From Nostoc sp. ATCC 43529 (GTDB lineage: Bacteria > Cyanobacteriota > Cyanobacteriia > Cyanobacteriales > Nostocaceae), in contig LWTK01000034.1 of assembly GCA_003326205.1 (NCBI GenBank), positions 124,001-188,000 of the forward strand: DNA of 64,000 nt, read 5' to 3'. This document shows, piece by piece, positions 17,251-26,761 of the stretch. Below the pieces are notes generated by a model that was not told where the DNA came from, made no database searches, and was given only the letters and a program-made list of their open reading frames with translations. A program made the translations under genes and the position numbers. Each line of letters opens with the position of its first letter. Positions within the stretch are counted from its first letter, which is position 1.

Positions 17251-18039
17251 TCAAGATTCAAGGGATGCCAACCGCAATTTCTCGGCTGTCCGTAAAATTT
17301 GCCCTGCCAAAACTGCTGCGCCAAAACCGTTATCGATATTCACTACACCTACTCCCGCTGCACAAGAGTTGAGCATTGTCAATAGGGGTGCTAAACCACT
17401 AAAACTTGCGCCATAACCGACGCTAGTGGGTACAGCAATCACAGGACAACTTGCTAAACCTGCAACGACGCTGGGTAAAGCGCCTTCCATTCCTGCAACG
17501 ACAATCAACACCGATGCCGAATCGATGACGTGACGATTATTTAGTAAGCGGTGAATCCCTGCAACGCCAACATCCCAGAGACGCTTGACTTGAAAACCAG
17601 AAAGTTCAGCGGTGATTGCGGCTTCTTCAGCAACGGGTAAATCAGCGGTACCAGCGGAAAGAATACCGATTTCGCCTTGAAATTGTGGTTCGATGGTAGG
17701 AGGAGCGATCGCACAAATTCGCGCCATTTCGTAATATCGCAAACCTCTAACTTTTCCTTGCAGTGCGCTATAAACTGCACTTTCAATGCGAGTTGCCATC
17801 ACCACCGGACTGCGGAGGCGCATCACCTCGATAATTTGAGCAATTTGGTCGGGTGTTTTTCCAGGTCCCCAAATTACCTCCGGGAAACCAGTCCTTAACT
17901 GGCGATGGTGGTCAATTTTGGCAAACTCACCCACACTTTCATAAGTTAAGTCTTTGAGAGAGTCTAAGGCTATATCTGGAGAAACTTTACCATTGGCAAC
18001 CGCTTCTAAAAGCGATCGCAAATTTTTTTCATCGGTCAT
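17251..18039 (-). CDS. larB: Nickel pincer cofactor biosynthesis protein LarB
   Basis: The 262-residue protein belongs to the LarB family (related to AIR carboxylase PurE). LarB carboxylates and hydrolyses nicotinic acid adenine dinucleotide at the start of nickel-pincer nucleotide synthesis in lactate-racemase systems. Visible features are the N-terminal LarB-specific helix region and the PurE-like core (GILSAGTADLPVAEEA, VAGMEGALPSVVAGL, VGYGASFSGLAPLLTMLNS). The start is put at MTDEKNLRS. A longer open frame (to 18165) reads through STRR DNA as KDKGQMTNDKGQMTKDK and is probably not translated. No larC or larE is adjacent, so the role in this organism is inferred. Confidence 0.85.
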   Translation of the reverse strand: MTDEKNLRSLLEAVANGKVSPDIALDSLKDLTYESVGEFAKIDHHRQLRTGFPEVIWGPGKTPDQIAQIIEVMRLRSPVVMATRIESAVYSALQGKVRGLRYYEMARICAIAPPTIEPQFQGEIGILSAGTADLPVAEEAAITAELSGFQVKRLWDVGVAGIHRLLNNRHVIDSASVLIVVAGMEGALPSVVAGLASCPVIAVPTSVGYGASFSGLAPLLTMLNSCAAGVGVVNIDNGFGAAVLAGQILRTAEKLRLASLES

Positions 18040-18042
18040 TTT

Positions 18043-18243
18043 TGCTTTGTCCTTTGTCATTTGTCCTTTGTCATTAGTCATTTGTCCTTTGTCCTTTGTC
18101 ATTAGTCCTTTGTCCGAAACTAATAACCAATGACCAATGACCAATGACCAATGACCGATGACCAATGACTAATGACCAATGACCGATGACCAATGACCAA
18201 TGACCAATGACCGATGACCAATGACCAATGACTAATGACTAAA
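18043..18243. repeat. STRR tract (TTTGTCC and ATGACCA heptamers)
   Basis: Two heptamer families are joined: CCTTTGTCATT / TTTGTCC repeats near larB, then a long array of CAATGACCAATGACCGATGAC up to the stop of the ABC lipoprotein gene. The array fills the whole spacer between the two genes. Confidence 0.7.
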
Positions 18244-20037
18244 TCAATCAACTACTTTCAGTTCGTAGAGGTTCCAGAAGGGGCCACCAAGAGCAGTATA
18301 CTGAATACCTTGGAAGCGATCGCGCACTGCTTGTAAATTTAACCCTTCCACCAAATGAATAAATGGCAGCTGTTCTGAGGCGATGCGCTGATATTCATAA
18401 TAAATTTCTTTGCGCTTGTTTTCATCTAATACCTGTGCGCCTTTAATATAAAGGCTATCAATTTGTTTTTCCCAATCAGAAACTTCCCAACCAATTAACG
18501 GCGGATCTCCAGGTTGTGCGCCTTGATTAAATGCGTGAGATGCACCGTTAATTCTCCAGATATTGCTAGCACTGTGGGGTTCAACACCACCTCCAGCAAA
18601 TCCTCCAAGATAGCAATCCCAATTTTGTGTAACTTTCAGTTTTTCTAAATAAGAATTAAAACTGAGGATTTGTAAATCAACCTGAATCCCAATTCTCGCC
18701 AAATCTCGTTGGATTTGAGCCGCCATATCTCCTCTGACTTTCCTTTCGGAATTCGTCAACAGAGTAAATCTGACTCGGTTGCCATCAGCATCTAAGAGTT
18801 GATTTTGGGCATTATATTTAAACCCAGCTTCTAATAGAAGTTTTTTTGATTTATCAGGAGCGTAATTATATACTTTTAATCCTTTTTCTGGAGGGAGAAA
18901 GTAGGGACTTTTCACATAAACAAATGAATTTTGCAGTTCGCCTAATCCCCGGTAGGCATTGATTTTCATTGTTTCACGGTCTAGGGCATAAGCTATAGCC
19001 TGTCTAAATTCTTTTTGATTAAACCAGCGGGATTTAATGGGGTCTACTAAAGGTTTACCTTGAGCATTCTTAGCTTTATTGAGATTGAAAGAAATAAAAG
19101 TTGTACTTGTATTTGGCCCGCCGTTATAAATTTTAAACTTCGCTCTTTTTTCTTCTCGTTTGATTAAACTAAAACCTTCTGGAGGAATTTCTAAATCATC
19201 TAATTGTCCAGAACGAAAACTAATTAACTGGTTTTCAGTGGATTCGATAATTTGCCAAACAATACGATCGATATAAGGCTGAGGGTTACCCTGAGCATCT
19301 TTACGCCAGTAGTAGGGATTGCGTCGAAATATAACTCGCTGACTGGGAACATAACTTTCCATTACATAGGGACCGTTGCCAACAATTTGTTTTGGATCTG
19401 TGCCCGTTCCCCACATAGAAATAAACTTAGGATTTCCATTAGATTCACTTGTGCGAATTGCTTCCTGTAGAGCATGGGCTGGCATAATCGGAATACCGCC
19501 TACATATCTTACAAAAGGAGCAAAGGGTTCTTGTATAGTGAATTCAACCCGGCGATCGTCGATTTTTGTTACCTTTGGCAAAGTGCCTTTTTCACCAACT
19601 TTTAAGGCATCTTTTAAAGAAGTTGGGATTTTTGGATTCAGGTAGATTTCGTTATAAGTAAATACAACATCATCAGCAGTCATTGGCTTACCATCTGACC
19701 ACTTAAGTCCTTCTCGCAGGGTGATTACAACCCGTTGTGCATCTTCAGAAGCTTCCCAAGATTCTGCCAAACCAGGTTCTAGTTTTGTAGTGATGGGATT
19801 CTCATTAATCAATGAGTCATAGATGAACCCAAAAACGCTATATGCTGACTCATTTAAAGCATAATTAAAAGTTGAAGGTTCACTTAAAACCGCGCTCACA
19901 ATTTGTGGCACTTGAGCAGCTGCGGTTTTGAAGTTACTGGGGTTGCAGGCAGTAAGTGTGAGTGCTGTTGCTGAACTCAGAAGTATTGGTAACCAAAAAT
20001 CTTTAATTGCTAGAAATATTTTCCTCAAAAAACTCAT
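18244..20037 (-). CDS. ABC transporter substrate-binding lipoprotein (family 5, peptide type)
   Basis: The 597-residue protein is a family 5 extracellular solute-binding protein (DppA/OppA-like). It has a lipoprotein signal peptide ending in the lipobox LTAC (Cys31). The mature part contains typical segments: GLAESWEASEDAQRVVITLR, LKWSDGKPMTADDVVFTY, and later FRQAIAYALDRETM. It should bind oligopeptides or related ligands at the outer face of the inner membrane. No permease or ATPase gene lies next to it, so it must work with subunits encoded elsewhere. Its C-terminal stop abuts an STRR array. Confidence 0.9.
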   Translation of the reverse strand: MSFLRKIFLAIKDFWLPILLSSATALTLTACNPSNFKTAAAQVPQIVSAVLSEPSTFNYALNESAYSVFGFIYDSLINENPITTKLEPGLAESWEASEDAQRVVITLREGLKWSDGKPMTADDVVFTYNEIYLNPKIPTSLKDALKVGEKGTLPKVTKIDDRRVEFTIQEPFAPFVRYVGGIPIMPAHALQEAIRTSESNGNPKFISMWGTGTDPKQIVGNGPYVMESYVPSQRVIFRRNPYYWRKDAQGNPQPYIDRIVWQIIESTENQLISFRSGQLDDLEIPPEGFSLIKREEKRAKFKIYNGGPNTSTTFISFNLNKAKNAQGKPLVDPIKSRWFNQKEFRQAIAYALDRETMKINAYRGLGELQNSFVYVKSPYFLPPEKGLKVYNYAPDKSKKLLLEAGFKYNAQNQLLDADGNRVRFTLLTNSERKVRGDMAAQIQRDLARIGIQVDLQILSFNSYLEKLKVTQNWDCYLGGFAGGGVEPHSASNIWRINGASHAFNQGAQPGDPPLIGWEVSDWEKQIDSLYIKGAQVLDENKRKEIYYEYQRIASEQLPFIHLVEGLNLQAVRDRFQGIQYTALGGPFWNLYELKVVD

Positions 20038-20336
20038 AATTTCAATACACGAATAAGAGAATTAATTTGCCTGAGACTATAGCCAACTAAGAAAGCTTTA
20101 GGTTTTATGAGAATACTGAATTTCACTATCTTGTAAAACCACTAGAGCTTCATGCTTACCAAATTATTGGGATGAGCGCTGAAAAATATTTTTATTGTAT
20201 CTGAGTGTAACCGTGCATGATGAACTATACACTCTCTAATGAATAAAATGTTTTTTCAAGGATATTTCTAGCTAGATTCGCATGGATTTCAACCCTGATA
20301 ATGATTAAATAGCCTCACTGGTACAGTCAAGAAAAG
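20038..20336. other. Spacer between ispF and the lipoprotein gene
   Basis: About 300 bp without gene, repeat family member or strong hairpin. It should contain the promoter of the lipoprotein gene at its left end. Confidence 0.4.
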
Positions 20337-20822
20337 TTACTCTAAAGCAACTAGTAAAACAACAGCATAAGCGCATATACCTTCTTCCCGTCCAACAGGG
20401 CCTAATTTTTCATTAGTGGTAGCTTTGATGCCAATTTGATTTGGTTGTAATTCTAAAACCGTCGCTAATTTGTCGCGCATTTTGTGAATATGCGGTTTTA
20501 ATTTGGGACGTTCTGCCACTACCACCGAATCAATATTTCCTATCTGCCAGCCTTGCTCCCGAATTAGTTGATGTACTTGAGTTAATAGTATTAAACTATC
20601 TGCCCCCGCCCATTGGGGATCGCTGGGGGGAAAATAATGGCCAATATCCCCCAAAGATAATGCCCCAAGCATGGCATCCATAATGGCATGGGTGAGTACA
20701 TCAGCGTCACTGTGACCCAACAAACCGAGTTCGTGAGGAATTTCGATTCCTCCTAAAATTAAAGCGCGATCGCTTACCAATCGGTGAATATCGTAGCCGT
20801 TACCAATACGAATTTTAGTCAT
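20337..20822 (-). CDS. ispF: 2-C-methyl-D-erythritol 2,4-cyclodiphosphate synthase
   Basis: This is the fifth enzyme of the MEP isoprenoid pathway: it cyclises CDP-ME 2-phosphate with release of CMP. At 161 residues it is the usual size. The zinc ligands are in GYDIHRL and [15 protein letters not shown], and the C-terminal [16 protein letters not shown] motif binds the cytidine. The start codon is embedded in an STRR (ACTAATGACTAAAATT), with no clear ribosome site. trmD lies upstream on the same strand, separated by about 160 bp of repeats. Confidence 0.96.
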   Translation of the reverse strand: MTKIRIGNGYDIHRLVSDRALILGGIEIPHELGLLGHSDADVLTHAIMDAMLGALSLGDIGHYFPPSDPQWAGADSLILLTQVHQLIREQGWQIGNIDSVVVAERPKLKPHIHKMRDKLATVLELQPNQIGIKATTNEKLGPVGREEGICAYAVVLLVALE

Positions 20823-20985
20823 TAGTCATTAGTTATTAGTCATTAGTCATTAGTCATTGAAAAAGAGGGGGCAGGAGGCAGAAGTTCTTAAATTTTGAAT
20901 TTTGAATTTTGTTAGCGCAGCGTTAGCGAGTCCGCGAACGTCATTTGGAATTGATTTGTCTCCCCATCTCTCCATGCCCCATGCC
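20823..20985. repeat. STRR and palindromic repeat spacer between trmD and ispF
   Basis: The spacer holds TAGTCATTAGTTATTAGTCATT directly next to the ispF start, then a repeat with GTTAGCGCAGCGTTAGCGAG, and CCCCATCTCTCCATGCCCCATG heptamers running into the end of trmD. Confidence 0.6.
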
Positions 20986-21681
20986 CTATTCCCCTGTCCC
21001 CTCCTCCCATTTTTCCAGGAGATCGGGACGGCGATCGCGTGTTTTTTGAATTTGTTGTTCGTAACGCCAGCGGGCGATGGCGGCGTGATTCCCAGACAGC
21101 AATACCTCTGGGACTTTTAAGCCACGAAAATTCGCTGGGCGAGTGTATTGAGGATAGTCTAATAATCCCTCTTCAAAACTTTCTGCTGTCAACGACTGTG
21201 TTTTGGCTACGGTTCCTGGTAAAAGGCGCACTACGCCATTAATTAAAGCCATTGCTGGAATTTCGCCGCCAGTCAGAATAAAATCTCCTAAAGATACTTC
21301 ACGAGTCACCAAATGCAGTACCCTCTCATCTACTCCTTCGTAATGCCCACAAATCACTACTAACTGGTCATAATTTGTTGCCAATTCTCGCAATAAAGGC
21401 TGATTAATTGTTTGACCCTGCGGACTCATCAAAATAACTTCCCTTCGAGGTAGAATCGGCAGCGACTCTACAGCATTGAAAATTGGTTCTGGCTTCATTA
21501 GCATCCCTACGCCGCCACCATACGGTTCATCATCTACCTTACGGTGCTTGTCAGTTGTAAAGTCCCGTGGATTAATCAGATGCACTTGGGCAATCTGTTT
21601 AGCTAAGGCTTTACCCAGCAGTCCAGAACTCAGAACAGAGTGAAAACAGTCAGGAAAAAGTGTAACTATATCAAAACGCAC
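20986..21681 (-). CDS. trmD: tRNA (guanine-N1)-methyltransferase TrmD
   Basis: The enzyme methylates G37 next to the anticodon with S-adenosylmethionine, which protects the reading frame. The 231-residue SPOUT-family protein shows MRFDIVTLFPDCF at the start, DEPYGGGVGMLMKPEP, the trefoil-knot segments VVICGHYEGVDERV and SLGDFILTGGEIPAMALID-like (SLGDFILTGGEIPAM), and RPANFRGLKVPEVLLSGNH. The C-terminus (EEGTGE) lies in STRR DNA, so the last residues are repeat-derived. It precedes ispF on the same strand. Confidence 0.96.
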   Translation of the reverse strand: MRFDIVTLFPDCFHSVLSSGLLGKALAKQIAQVHLINPRDFTTDKHRKVDDEPYGGGVGMLMKPEPIFNAVESLPILPRREVILMSPQGQTINQPLLRELATNYDQLVVICGHYEGVDERVLHLVTREVSLGDFILTGGEIPAMALINGVVRLLPGTVAKTQSLTAESFEEGLLDYPQYTRPANFRGLKVPEVLLSGNHAAIARWRYEQQIQKTRDRRPDLLEKWEEGTGE

Positions 21682-22501
21682 AGTAATTCGTATTCAAGGA
21701 CACTAATCTAAATAATGAATGTCTAGCAAACACAAGAAGCCAATGTTGGGTCAAACTACAGTTAAACTTTATCAATAGTATCTAAAAGTACCAGGAGTGT
21801 TGATTTTAGATGGGATCTAAAGTTTTTCTAATTACTTAATTTATGTTTAAATGTTGTCACAAGTACATTTAAATTAATAATCATATCAAGTTAACAACTT
21901 TCAGGATGCATCGAGCCAGCCTCAGAAAAAAGCGTAGTCAGACCTGTTCATCCCCAATGTCAAAGGGGAAAACTGACACTTTAATGCCAGTTTATTCTCT
22001 TGACGGAAACCTGAAGCTAACAAGTAGACACAACCAAAGCCACTTGTTAACCTTTGGGAATCCTAAGGTTAACAAGTTTGCAAAAGTTCAAGGACGCAAT
22101 GTCTCTCCAGCACACTGGCTCTTAAATGGGGAGAAACCCCACCAAAAAAGTGTCCTCTCTAGCTTACTAAGTAAGGACTATTTTGCCAGTCTGGAAATGG
22201 ACAGGTGAAAAACAAGGCGCTAGCAGCAGCAAAAGGACAACAAACACGTTTAAACTGAGGTCTCGTGTGCGTTAAACAAGAATTTGGAAGTGTAGCCCAG
22301 GCTAATCCAAACTTCGCAAAAGTGTCCTCTCAGAAGTTGCAAAGCGCAAAAATCATCGGACTCCCGATCTTGTTAAATTCACACGCCATTCGCCACAAGC
22401 CGACGGCACTTCCTTCAAGTCGGGCGTTGCCCGCAAGGGCAAAGTGCCTTGGAAACCCGTCCACGGCGATGGCTCCTGAAGTTGTTGACAGGAGAAACAC
22501 A
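21682..22501 (+). promoter_or_regulatory. Long structured leader or promoter region upstream of cphB
   Basis: About 820 bp separate trmD from the cphB start. It contains a perfect 13-bp hairpin (22042-22077, arms ACTTGTTAACCTT / AAGGTTAACAAGT), a short GC hairpin (TGGGG-AGAAA-CCCCA, 22127-22141) and scattered AGTGTCCTCTC copies (about 22150 and 22320). Frames of 100 codons (21906-22208) and 79 codons (in frame before cphB) lack ribosome sites and any family resemblance. The region probably carries the cph promoter and a long untranslated leader; in Anabaena cph operons respond to nitrogen, but I cannot identify an NtcA site with confidence. Confidence 0.45.
22042..22077 (+). promoter_or_regulatory. 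Perfect hairpin in the cphB leader
   Basis: Thirteen paired bases on each side (ACTTGTTAACCTT and AAGGTTAACAAGT) enclose a 10-base loop that itself holds GG-GAAT-CC. A third CTAACAAGTAG motif precedes it at about 22018. There is no T-run, so an attenuator, processing site or protein-binding palindrome is more likely than a simple terminator. Confidence 0.5.
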
Positions 22502-23365
22502 ATGCCGGAATTAAAAGCTAAATCGCTGGAAATGAGGACACCCCAAGCAACTAAAACCGCCGTTCTAGTTATCGGAGGCGCAGAAGACAAAGTTCATGGG
22601 CGCGACATCCTAAGAACTTTTTTTGGACGTGCCGGTGCTAGCAAAGGCTATATTACAATTATTCCATCTGCCTCTCGCGAACCCGCTATCATCGGTGGTC
22701 GGTATATTCGGATTTTTGAAGAAATGGGTGCCCAGAAGGTAGAGATTTTAGACATCCGCGAACGAGAACAGTGTGAAGCCTCCCAAATCAAAGCATCCTT
22801 AGAAGCCTGTAGTGGGGTATTTTTGACCGGAGGAGACCAACTGCGTCTCTGTGGCGTATTGGCAGATACGCCAGCGATGGAAATTATCCGGCAGCGGGTG
22901 AGGTCAGGGCAACTTACCTTAGCAGGCACCAGCGCCGGAGCGGCAGTGATGGGGCATCATATGATTGCTGGCGGCGGTAGTGGAGAGTCGCCAAATCGTT
23001 CTTTAGTGGATATGGCAACGGGTTTGGGATTTATTCCTGAAGTGATCGTTGACCAGCACTTTCATAACCGCAATCGGATGGGACGGCTGATTAGCGCGAT
23101 CGCAGCTCATCCCGATCGCTTGGGTATTGGCATTGACGAAGATACTTGTGCTGTGTTTGAACGTGATGGCTGGCTACAAGTTATGGGTAAAGGCAGTGTC
23201 ACCATTGTCGATCCCACTGAGGTCACCCACACCAACGAACCTCATGTCGGTGCTAACGAACCCCTAACGGTGCATAATCTACGTCTGCATATCCTCAGCT
23301 ATGGCGATCGCTTCCACCTGTACCAGCGCACTGTATTGCCTGCTGTACACCGAATCTCCAGCTGA
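22502..23365 (+). CDS. cphB: Cyanophycinase
   Basis: The enzyme is an exopeptidase that breaks cyanophycin (multi-L-arginyl-poly-L-aspartate) into beta-Asp-Arg dipeptides. The 287-residue protein is a serine peptidase of family S51, with the nucleophile in GTSAGAAVMGH and further conserved segments VLVIGGAEDKVHGRDILRTF, FLTGGDQLRLC and VDQHFHNRNRMGRL. The start MPELKAKSLEMRTPQ has AGGAG nine bases upstream; the frame is open for 79 more codons upstream, but these do not resemble the family. It lies 456 bp before cphA in the same direction, the known cphB-cphA order. Confidence 0.96.
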   Translation: MPELKAKSLEMRTPQATKTAVLVIGGAEDKVHGRDILRTFFGRAGASKGYITIIPSASREPAIIGGRYIRIFEEMGAQKVEILDIREREQCEASQIKASLEACSGVFLTGGDQLRLCGVLADTPAMEIIRQRVRSGQLTLAGTSAGAAVMGHHMIAGGGSGESPNRSLVDMATGLGFIPEVIVDQHFHNRNRMGRLISAIAAHPDRLGIGIDEDTCAVFERDGWLQVMGKGSVTIVDPTEVTHTNEPHVGANEPLTVHNLRLHILSYGDRFHLYQRTVLPAVHRISS

Positions 23366-23821
23366 CGGGATAAAGTACCTAAGGTTACACTGAGTTGACC
23401 AGAAATTTTAGATTTGGGATTGGGGATTTTAGATTAAAACAGGTTTTTGGTTTATCCTTCCGCACAAAGTTGGCGAAACCAATCTCAAAAACCCTTGTTT
23501 TGCAGCGTATCGTTATCCCGACTCGGCTTAGCTACGCTATGGTAAATCTAATGATTCAGAAAGCTTAAGTACCCTTGTGGTCTGTTTCAATCCCTTCAGG
23601 TTCAGCAGTCGCTCCTACGTGGAAACCAAAAAGACCGCGCTGCTTCACCAAAATCGCCAGTCTAAAATCCTGTTAGAAGTTGACCGCTCATTTATTTCTT
23701 GTTGTAGAAAAATGATGAGAATAGCATGTAAAAAGAAAAAACTGTTTGCAGTGAACAGTTTAGCGGTCAAATGCAGTAAGAAACTAGAATTTTGGTTCCG
23801 AATCTCCATCTACCTATTCCC
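23366..23821 (+). other. Spacer between cphB and cphA
   Basis: About 450 bp without a supportable gene. It contains TTTTAGATTTGGGATTGGGGATT repeat copies (about 23408) and a non-repeat AT-rich stretch before cphA. The spacing is long enough to hold a separate cphA promoter in addition to read-through from cphB. Confidence 0.45.
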
Positions 23822-26527
23822 ATGAGAATCCTCAAGATCCAGACCTTACGCGGCCCAAACTACTGGAGCATTCGACGCCACAAGCTGATCGTCATGCGCC
23901 TCGATTTAGAAAACCTTGCCGAGACGCCCTCCAATGAAATCCCTGGCTTTTACGAAGGATTAGTTGAGGCGCTGCCAAGTCTGGAGGGTCACTATTGTTC
24001 CCCTGGCTGTCGTGGTGGTTTTCTGATGCGAGTGAGAGAAGGCACGATGATGGGCCACATCGTGGAACATGTAGCATTAGAACTCCAAGAATTAGCTGGA
24101 ATGCATGTCGGCTTTGGTCGCACTCGTGAAACTGCTACACCCGGAATTTACCAAGTAGTGATTGAGTACTTGAATGAGGAAGCAGGGCGTTACGCCGGAC
24201 GAGCTGCGGTGCGGTTATGCCAGAGTATCATCGATCGCGGTCGCTATCCCAAAGCTGAACTGGAGCAAGATATCCAAGACCTGAAAGACTTTAGCCGTGA
24301 TGCTTCCTTAGGCCCTTCTACGGAGGCGATCGTCAAAGAAGCCGAAAAAAGGGGTATTCCCTGGATGCCTCTAGAAGCCCGCTTTTTGATCCAGCTAGGC
24401 TACGGGGTCAACCAAAAGCGGATGCAGGCAACAATGACCGATAACACCAGCATTTTGGGTGTAGAACTAGCTTGCGACAAAGAAGCTACCAAACGCATCC
24501 TCGCAGCCGCTGGTGCCCCAGTACCCAGAGGTACAACCATCAACTTCTTGGACGATTTGGAAGAAGCCATTGAATACGTAGGCGGCTATCCAATTGTGAT
24601 TAAGCCCCTTGATGGCAATCACGGACGTGGTATCACCATTGATATCAGAACTTGGGAAGAAGCTGAAGCTGCTTATGAAGCTGCTAGACAAGTTTCTCGC
24701 TCAATTATTGTCGAAAGATATTATGTTGGGCGCGACCATAGGGTGCTAGTAGTAAATGGCAAAGTAGTCGCAGTAGCCGAACGCGTCCCAGCTCATGTGA
24801 CTGGTAACGGCAGATCCACCATCGCCGAATTGATTGAAGAAACAAACCAAGACCCAAATCGTGGCGAAGGGCATGATAATGTCCTCACCAAAATTGAACT
24901 AGACCGCACCAGCTACCAACTGCTAGAAAGGCAAGGCTACACCTTAAACAGCGTACTACCAAAAGGTACTATTTGCTACCTGCGAGCAACAGCTAACTTG
25001 AGTACAGGTGGCATTGCCGTAGACCGTACCGACGAAATCCACCCAGAAAATATCTGGTTGGCACAAAGGGTAGTTAAGATTATCGGTTTGGACATCGCTG
25101 GCTTAGATATCGTCACCTCCGACATTAGCCGTCCTCTACGAGAAGTAGATGGTGTGATTGTCGAAGTTAACGCCGCTCCGGGTTTTAGAATGCACGTCGC
25201 CCCCAGTGTTGGCATTCCCCGCAACGTCGCCGGCGCGGTAATGGATATGTTGTTTCCCAACGAACAATCTTGCCAAATTCCGATTCTCAGCGTCACGGGT
25301 ACCAATGGCAAAACCACCACTACCCGACTCCTAGCACATATTTATAAGCAGACTGGAAAAGTAGTAGGTTATACGACTACTGACGGAACATATATCGGTG
25401 ATTACTTAGTAGAATCCGGCGATAACACAGGCCCCCAAAGCGCCCACCTGATCCTGCAAGACCCCACAGTGGAGGTAGCAGTACTGGAAACGGCTCGTGG
25501 TGGAATTCTCCGCTCTGGGCTAGGCTTTGAAGCAGCCAATGTCGGCGTAATATTGAATGTAGCTGCCGACCACTTAGGAATAGGCGATATAGATACCATT
25601 GACCAGTTAGCTAACCTTAAGAGCGTAGTCGCAGAAGCCGTATTTCCCGATGGCTATGCAGTACTCAACGCCGACGATCGCCGCGTTGCTGCAATGTCAG
25701 AAAAAACTAAAGCCAACATTGCTTACTTTACCATGAATCCCGACTCGGAATTGGTACGGAAGCACATCCAAAAGGGTGGAGTTGCAGCAGTATATGAAAA
25801 TGGCTATCTGTCCATTGTCAAAGGCGATTGGACACACCGTATAGAAAGAGCAGAAAATATACCTTTAACAATGGGTGGACGTGCGCCGTTTATGATTGCC
25901 AACGCCTTAGCAGCAAGTTTGGCAGCATTCGTGCAAAACGTCACAATTGAGCAGATTCGTGCTGGTTTGAAGACCTTCCGGGCTTCCGTGAGTCAAACGC
26001 CGGGACGGATGAATTTGTTTAATTTAGGGAATTATAACGCCTTGGTGGACTATGCCCACAACCCGGCTAGTTACGAAGCTGTGGGTGCTTTCGTGCGGAA
26101 CTGGACAACCGGACAACGCATTGGCGTAATTGGTGGCCCTGGCGATCGCCGTGACGAAGACTTTGTGACCTTGGGCAAACTAGCAGCACAAATTTTTGAT
26201 TACATCATCGTCAAAGAAGACGATGACACCAGAGGAAGACCGCGGGGATCGGCTGCTCAGTTGATTATTCAAGGCATTACCCAAGTTAAGCCTGATAGTC
26301 GCTACGAATCAATTTTGGATGAAACACAAGCGATTAACAAAGGCTTGGACATGGCACCCGATAACAGCTTAGTGGTGATTTTACCAGAAAGCGTTAGTCG
26401 GGCAATTAAATTAATTAGAGCGCGTGGTGTGGTTAAAGAAGAGACACACCAACAAAATACTGGTACAGCGATCGTCGATTCCCAAAATGGAGTTGCACCT
26501 TCTTCTGTAGTCAATACATTACTGTAG
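23822..26527 (+). CDS. cphA: Cyanophycin synthetase
   Basis: The enzyme polymerises Asp and Arg into cyanophycin with ATP. The 901-residue protein has the three expected parts: an N-terminal domain (about 1-160), an ATP-grasp domain that adds Arg (about 215-480, YPIVIKPLDGNHGRGITIDI and EVNAAPGFRMH), and a Mur-ligase-like domain that adds Asp (about 485-870) with the P-loop TGTNGKTTTTRLLAH and DYAHNPASYEAVG. The ATG at 23822 is chosen because MRILKIQTLRGPNYWSI is the family N-terminus. With cphB it controls the nitrogen store. The C-terminal end (after about residue 870) is variable and probably not essential. Confidence 0.97.
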   Translation: MRILKIQTLRGPNYWSIRRHKLIVMRLDLENLAETPSNEIPGFYEGLVEALPSLEGHYCSPGCRGGFLMRVREGTMMGHIVEHVALELQELAGMHVGFGRTRETATPGIYQVVIEYLNEEAGRYAGRAAVRLCQSIIDRGRYPKAELEQDIQDLKDFSRDASLGPSTEAIVKEAEKRGIPWMPLEARFLIQLGYGVNQKRMQATMTDNTSILGVELACDKEATKRILAAAGAPVPRGTTINFLDDLEEAIEYVGGYPIVIKPLDGNHGRGITIDIRTWEEAEAAYEAARQVSRSIIVERYYVGRDHRVLVVNGKVVAVAERVPAHVTGNGRSTIAELIEETNQDPNRGEGHDNVLTKIELDRTSYQLLERQGYTLNSVLPKGTICYLRATANLSTGGIAVDRTDEIHPENIWLAQRVVKIIGLDIAGLDIVTSDISRPLREVDGVIVEVNAAPGFRMHVAPSVGIPRNVAGAVMDMLFPNEQSCQIPILSVTGTNGKTTTTRLLAHIYKQTGKVVGYTTTDGTYIGDYLVESGDNTGPQSAHLILQDPTVEVAVLETARGGILRSGLGFEAANVGVILNVAADHLGIGDIDTIDQLANLKSVVAEAVFPDGYAVLNADDRRVAAMSEKTKANIAYFTMNPDSELVRKHIQKGGVAAVYENGYLSIVKGDWTHRIERAENIPLTMGGRAPFMIANALAASLAAFVQNVTIEQIRAGLKTFRASVSQTPGRMNLFNLGNYNALVDYAHNPASYEAVGAFVRNWTTGQRIGVIGGPGDRRDEDFVTLGKLAAQIFDYIIVKEDDDTRGRPRGSAAQLIIQGITQVKPDSRYESILDETQAINKGLDMAPDNSLVVILPESVSRAIKLIRARGVVKEETHQQNTGTAIVDSQNGVAPSSVVNTLL

Positions 26528-26584
26528 TCAAAAGTCAAGGGTTAAAAGTCAAGCAGCTAAAAGTTTTTGACCCTTGACCCTTGA

Positions 26585-26761
26585 CTATTGTTTTTCTTGT
26601 TCCTGATTGGTTTCGTCACTGGGAGTTTTCATCTCCTCCTTAAAACCGCGTAGGGTTTTACCCAGTGCAGTTCCCAATTCGGGAATTTTTTTCGGCCCAA
26701 AAATCAGAATAGCGACGATCGCAATTACACCGAGTTCTGGCCATCCTAGTCCAAACAACAT
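26585..26761 (-). CDS. tatA: Twin-arginine translocase subunit, TatA/TatE family (58 aa)
   Basis: This short gene encodes MLFGLGWPELGVIAIVAILI followed by FGPKKIPELGTALGKTLRGF and a charged tail. That is the TatA pattern: one N-terminal membrane helix, the FGP hinge, an amphipathic helix (KKIPELGTALGKTLRGF) and a polar acidic C-terminus. It should form the protein-conducting part of the Tat pathway in the thylakoid or plasma membrane. The acidic residue in the helix start (PELG) fits TatA/E rather than TatB. No tatC is adjacent. The Tat-signal carbonic anhydrase at 11629 is a plausible client. Confidence 0.9.
   Translation of the reverse strand: MLFGLGWPELGVIAIVAILIFGPKKIPELGTALGKTLRGFKEEMKTPSDETNQEQEKQ

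Noticed and set aside
21906..22208. 100-codon forward frame upstream of cphB
   Set aside because: No ribosome site and no family resemblance, and it runs through the perfect hairpin; I treat it as leader or regulatory DNA.
23577..23825. 82-codon forward frame between cphB and cphA
   Set aside because: No recognisable features, and it overlaps the cphA start; probably chance in the spacer.
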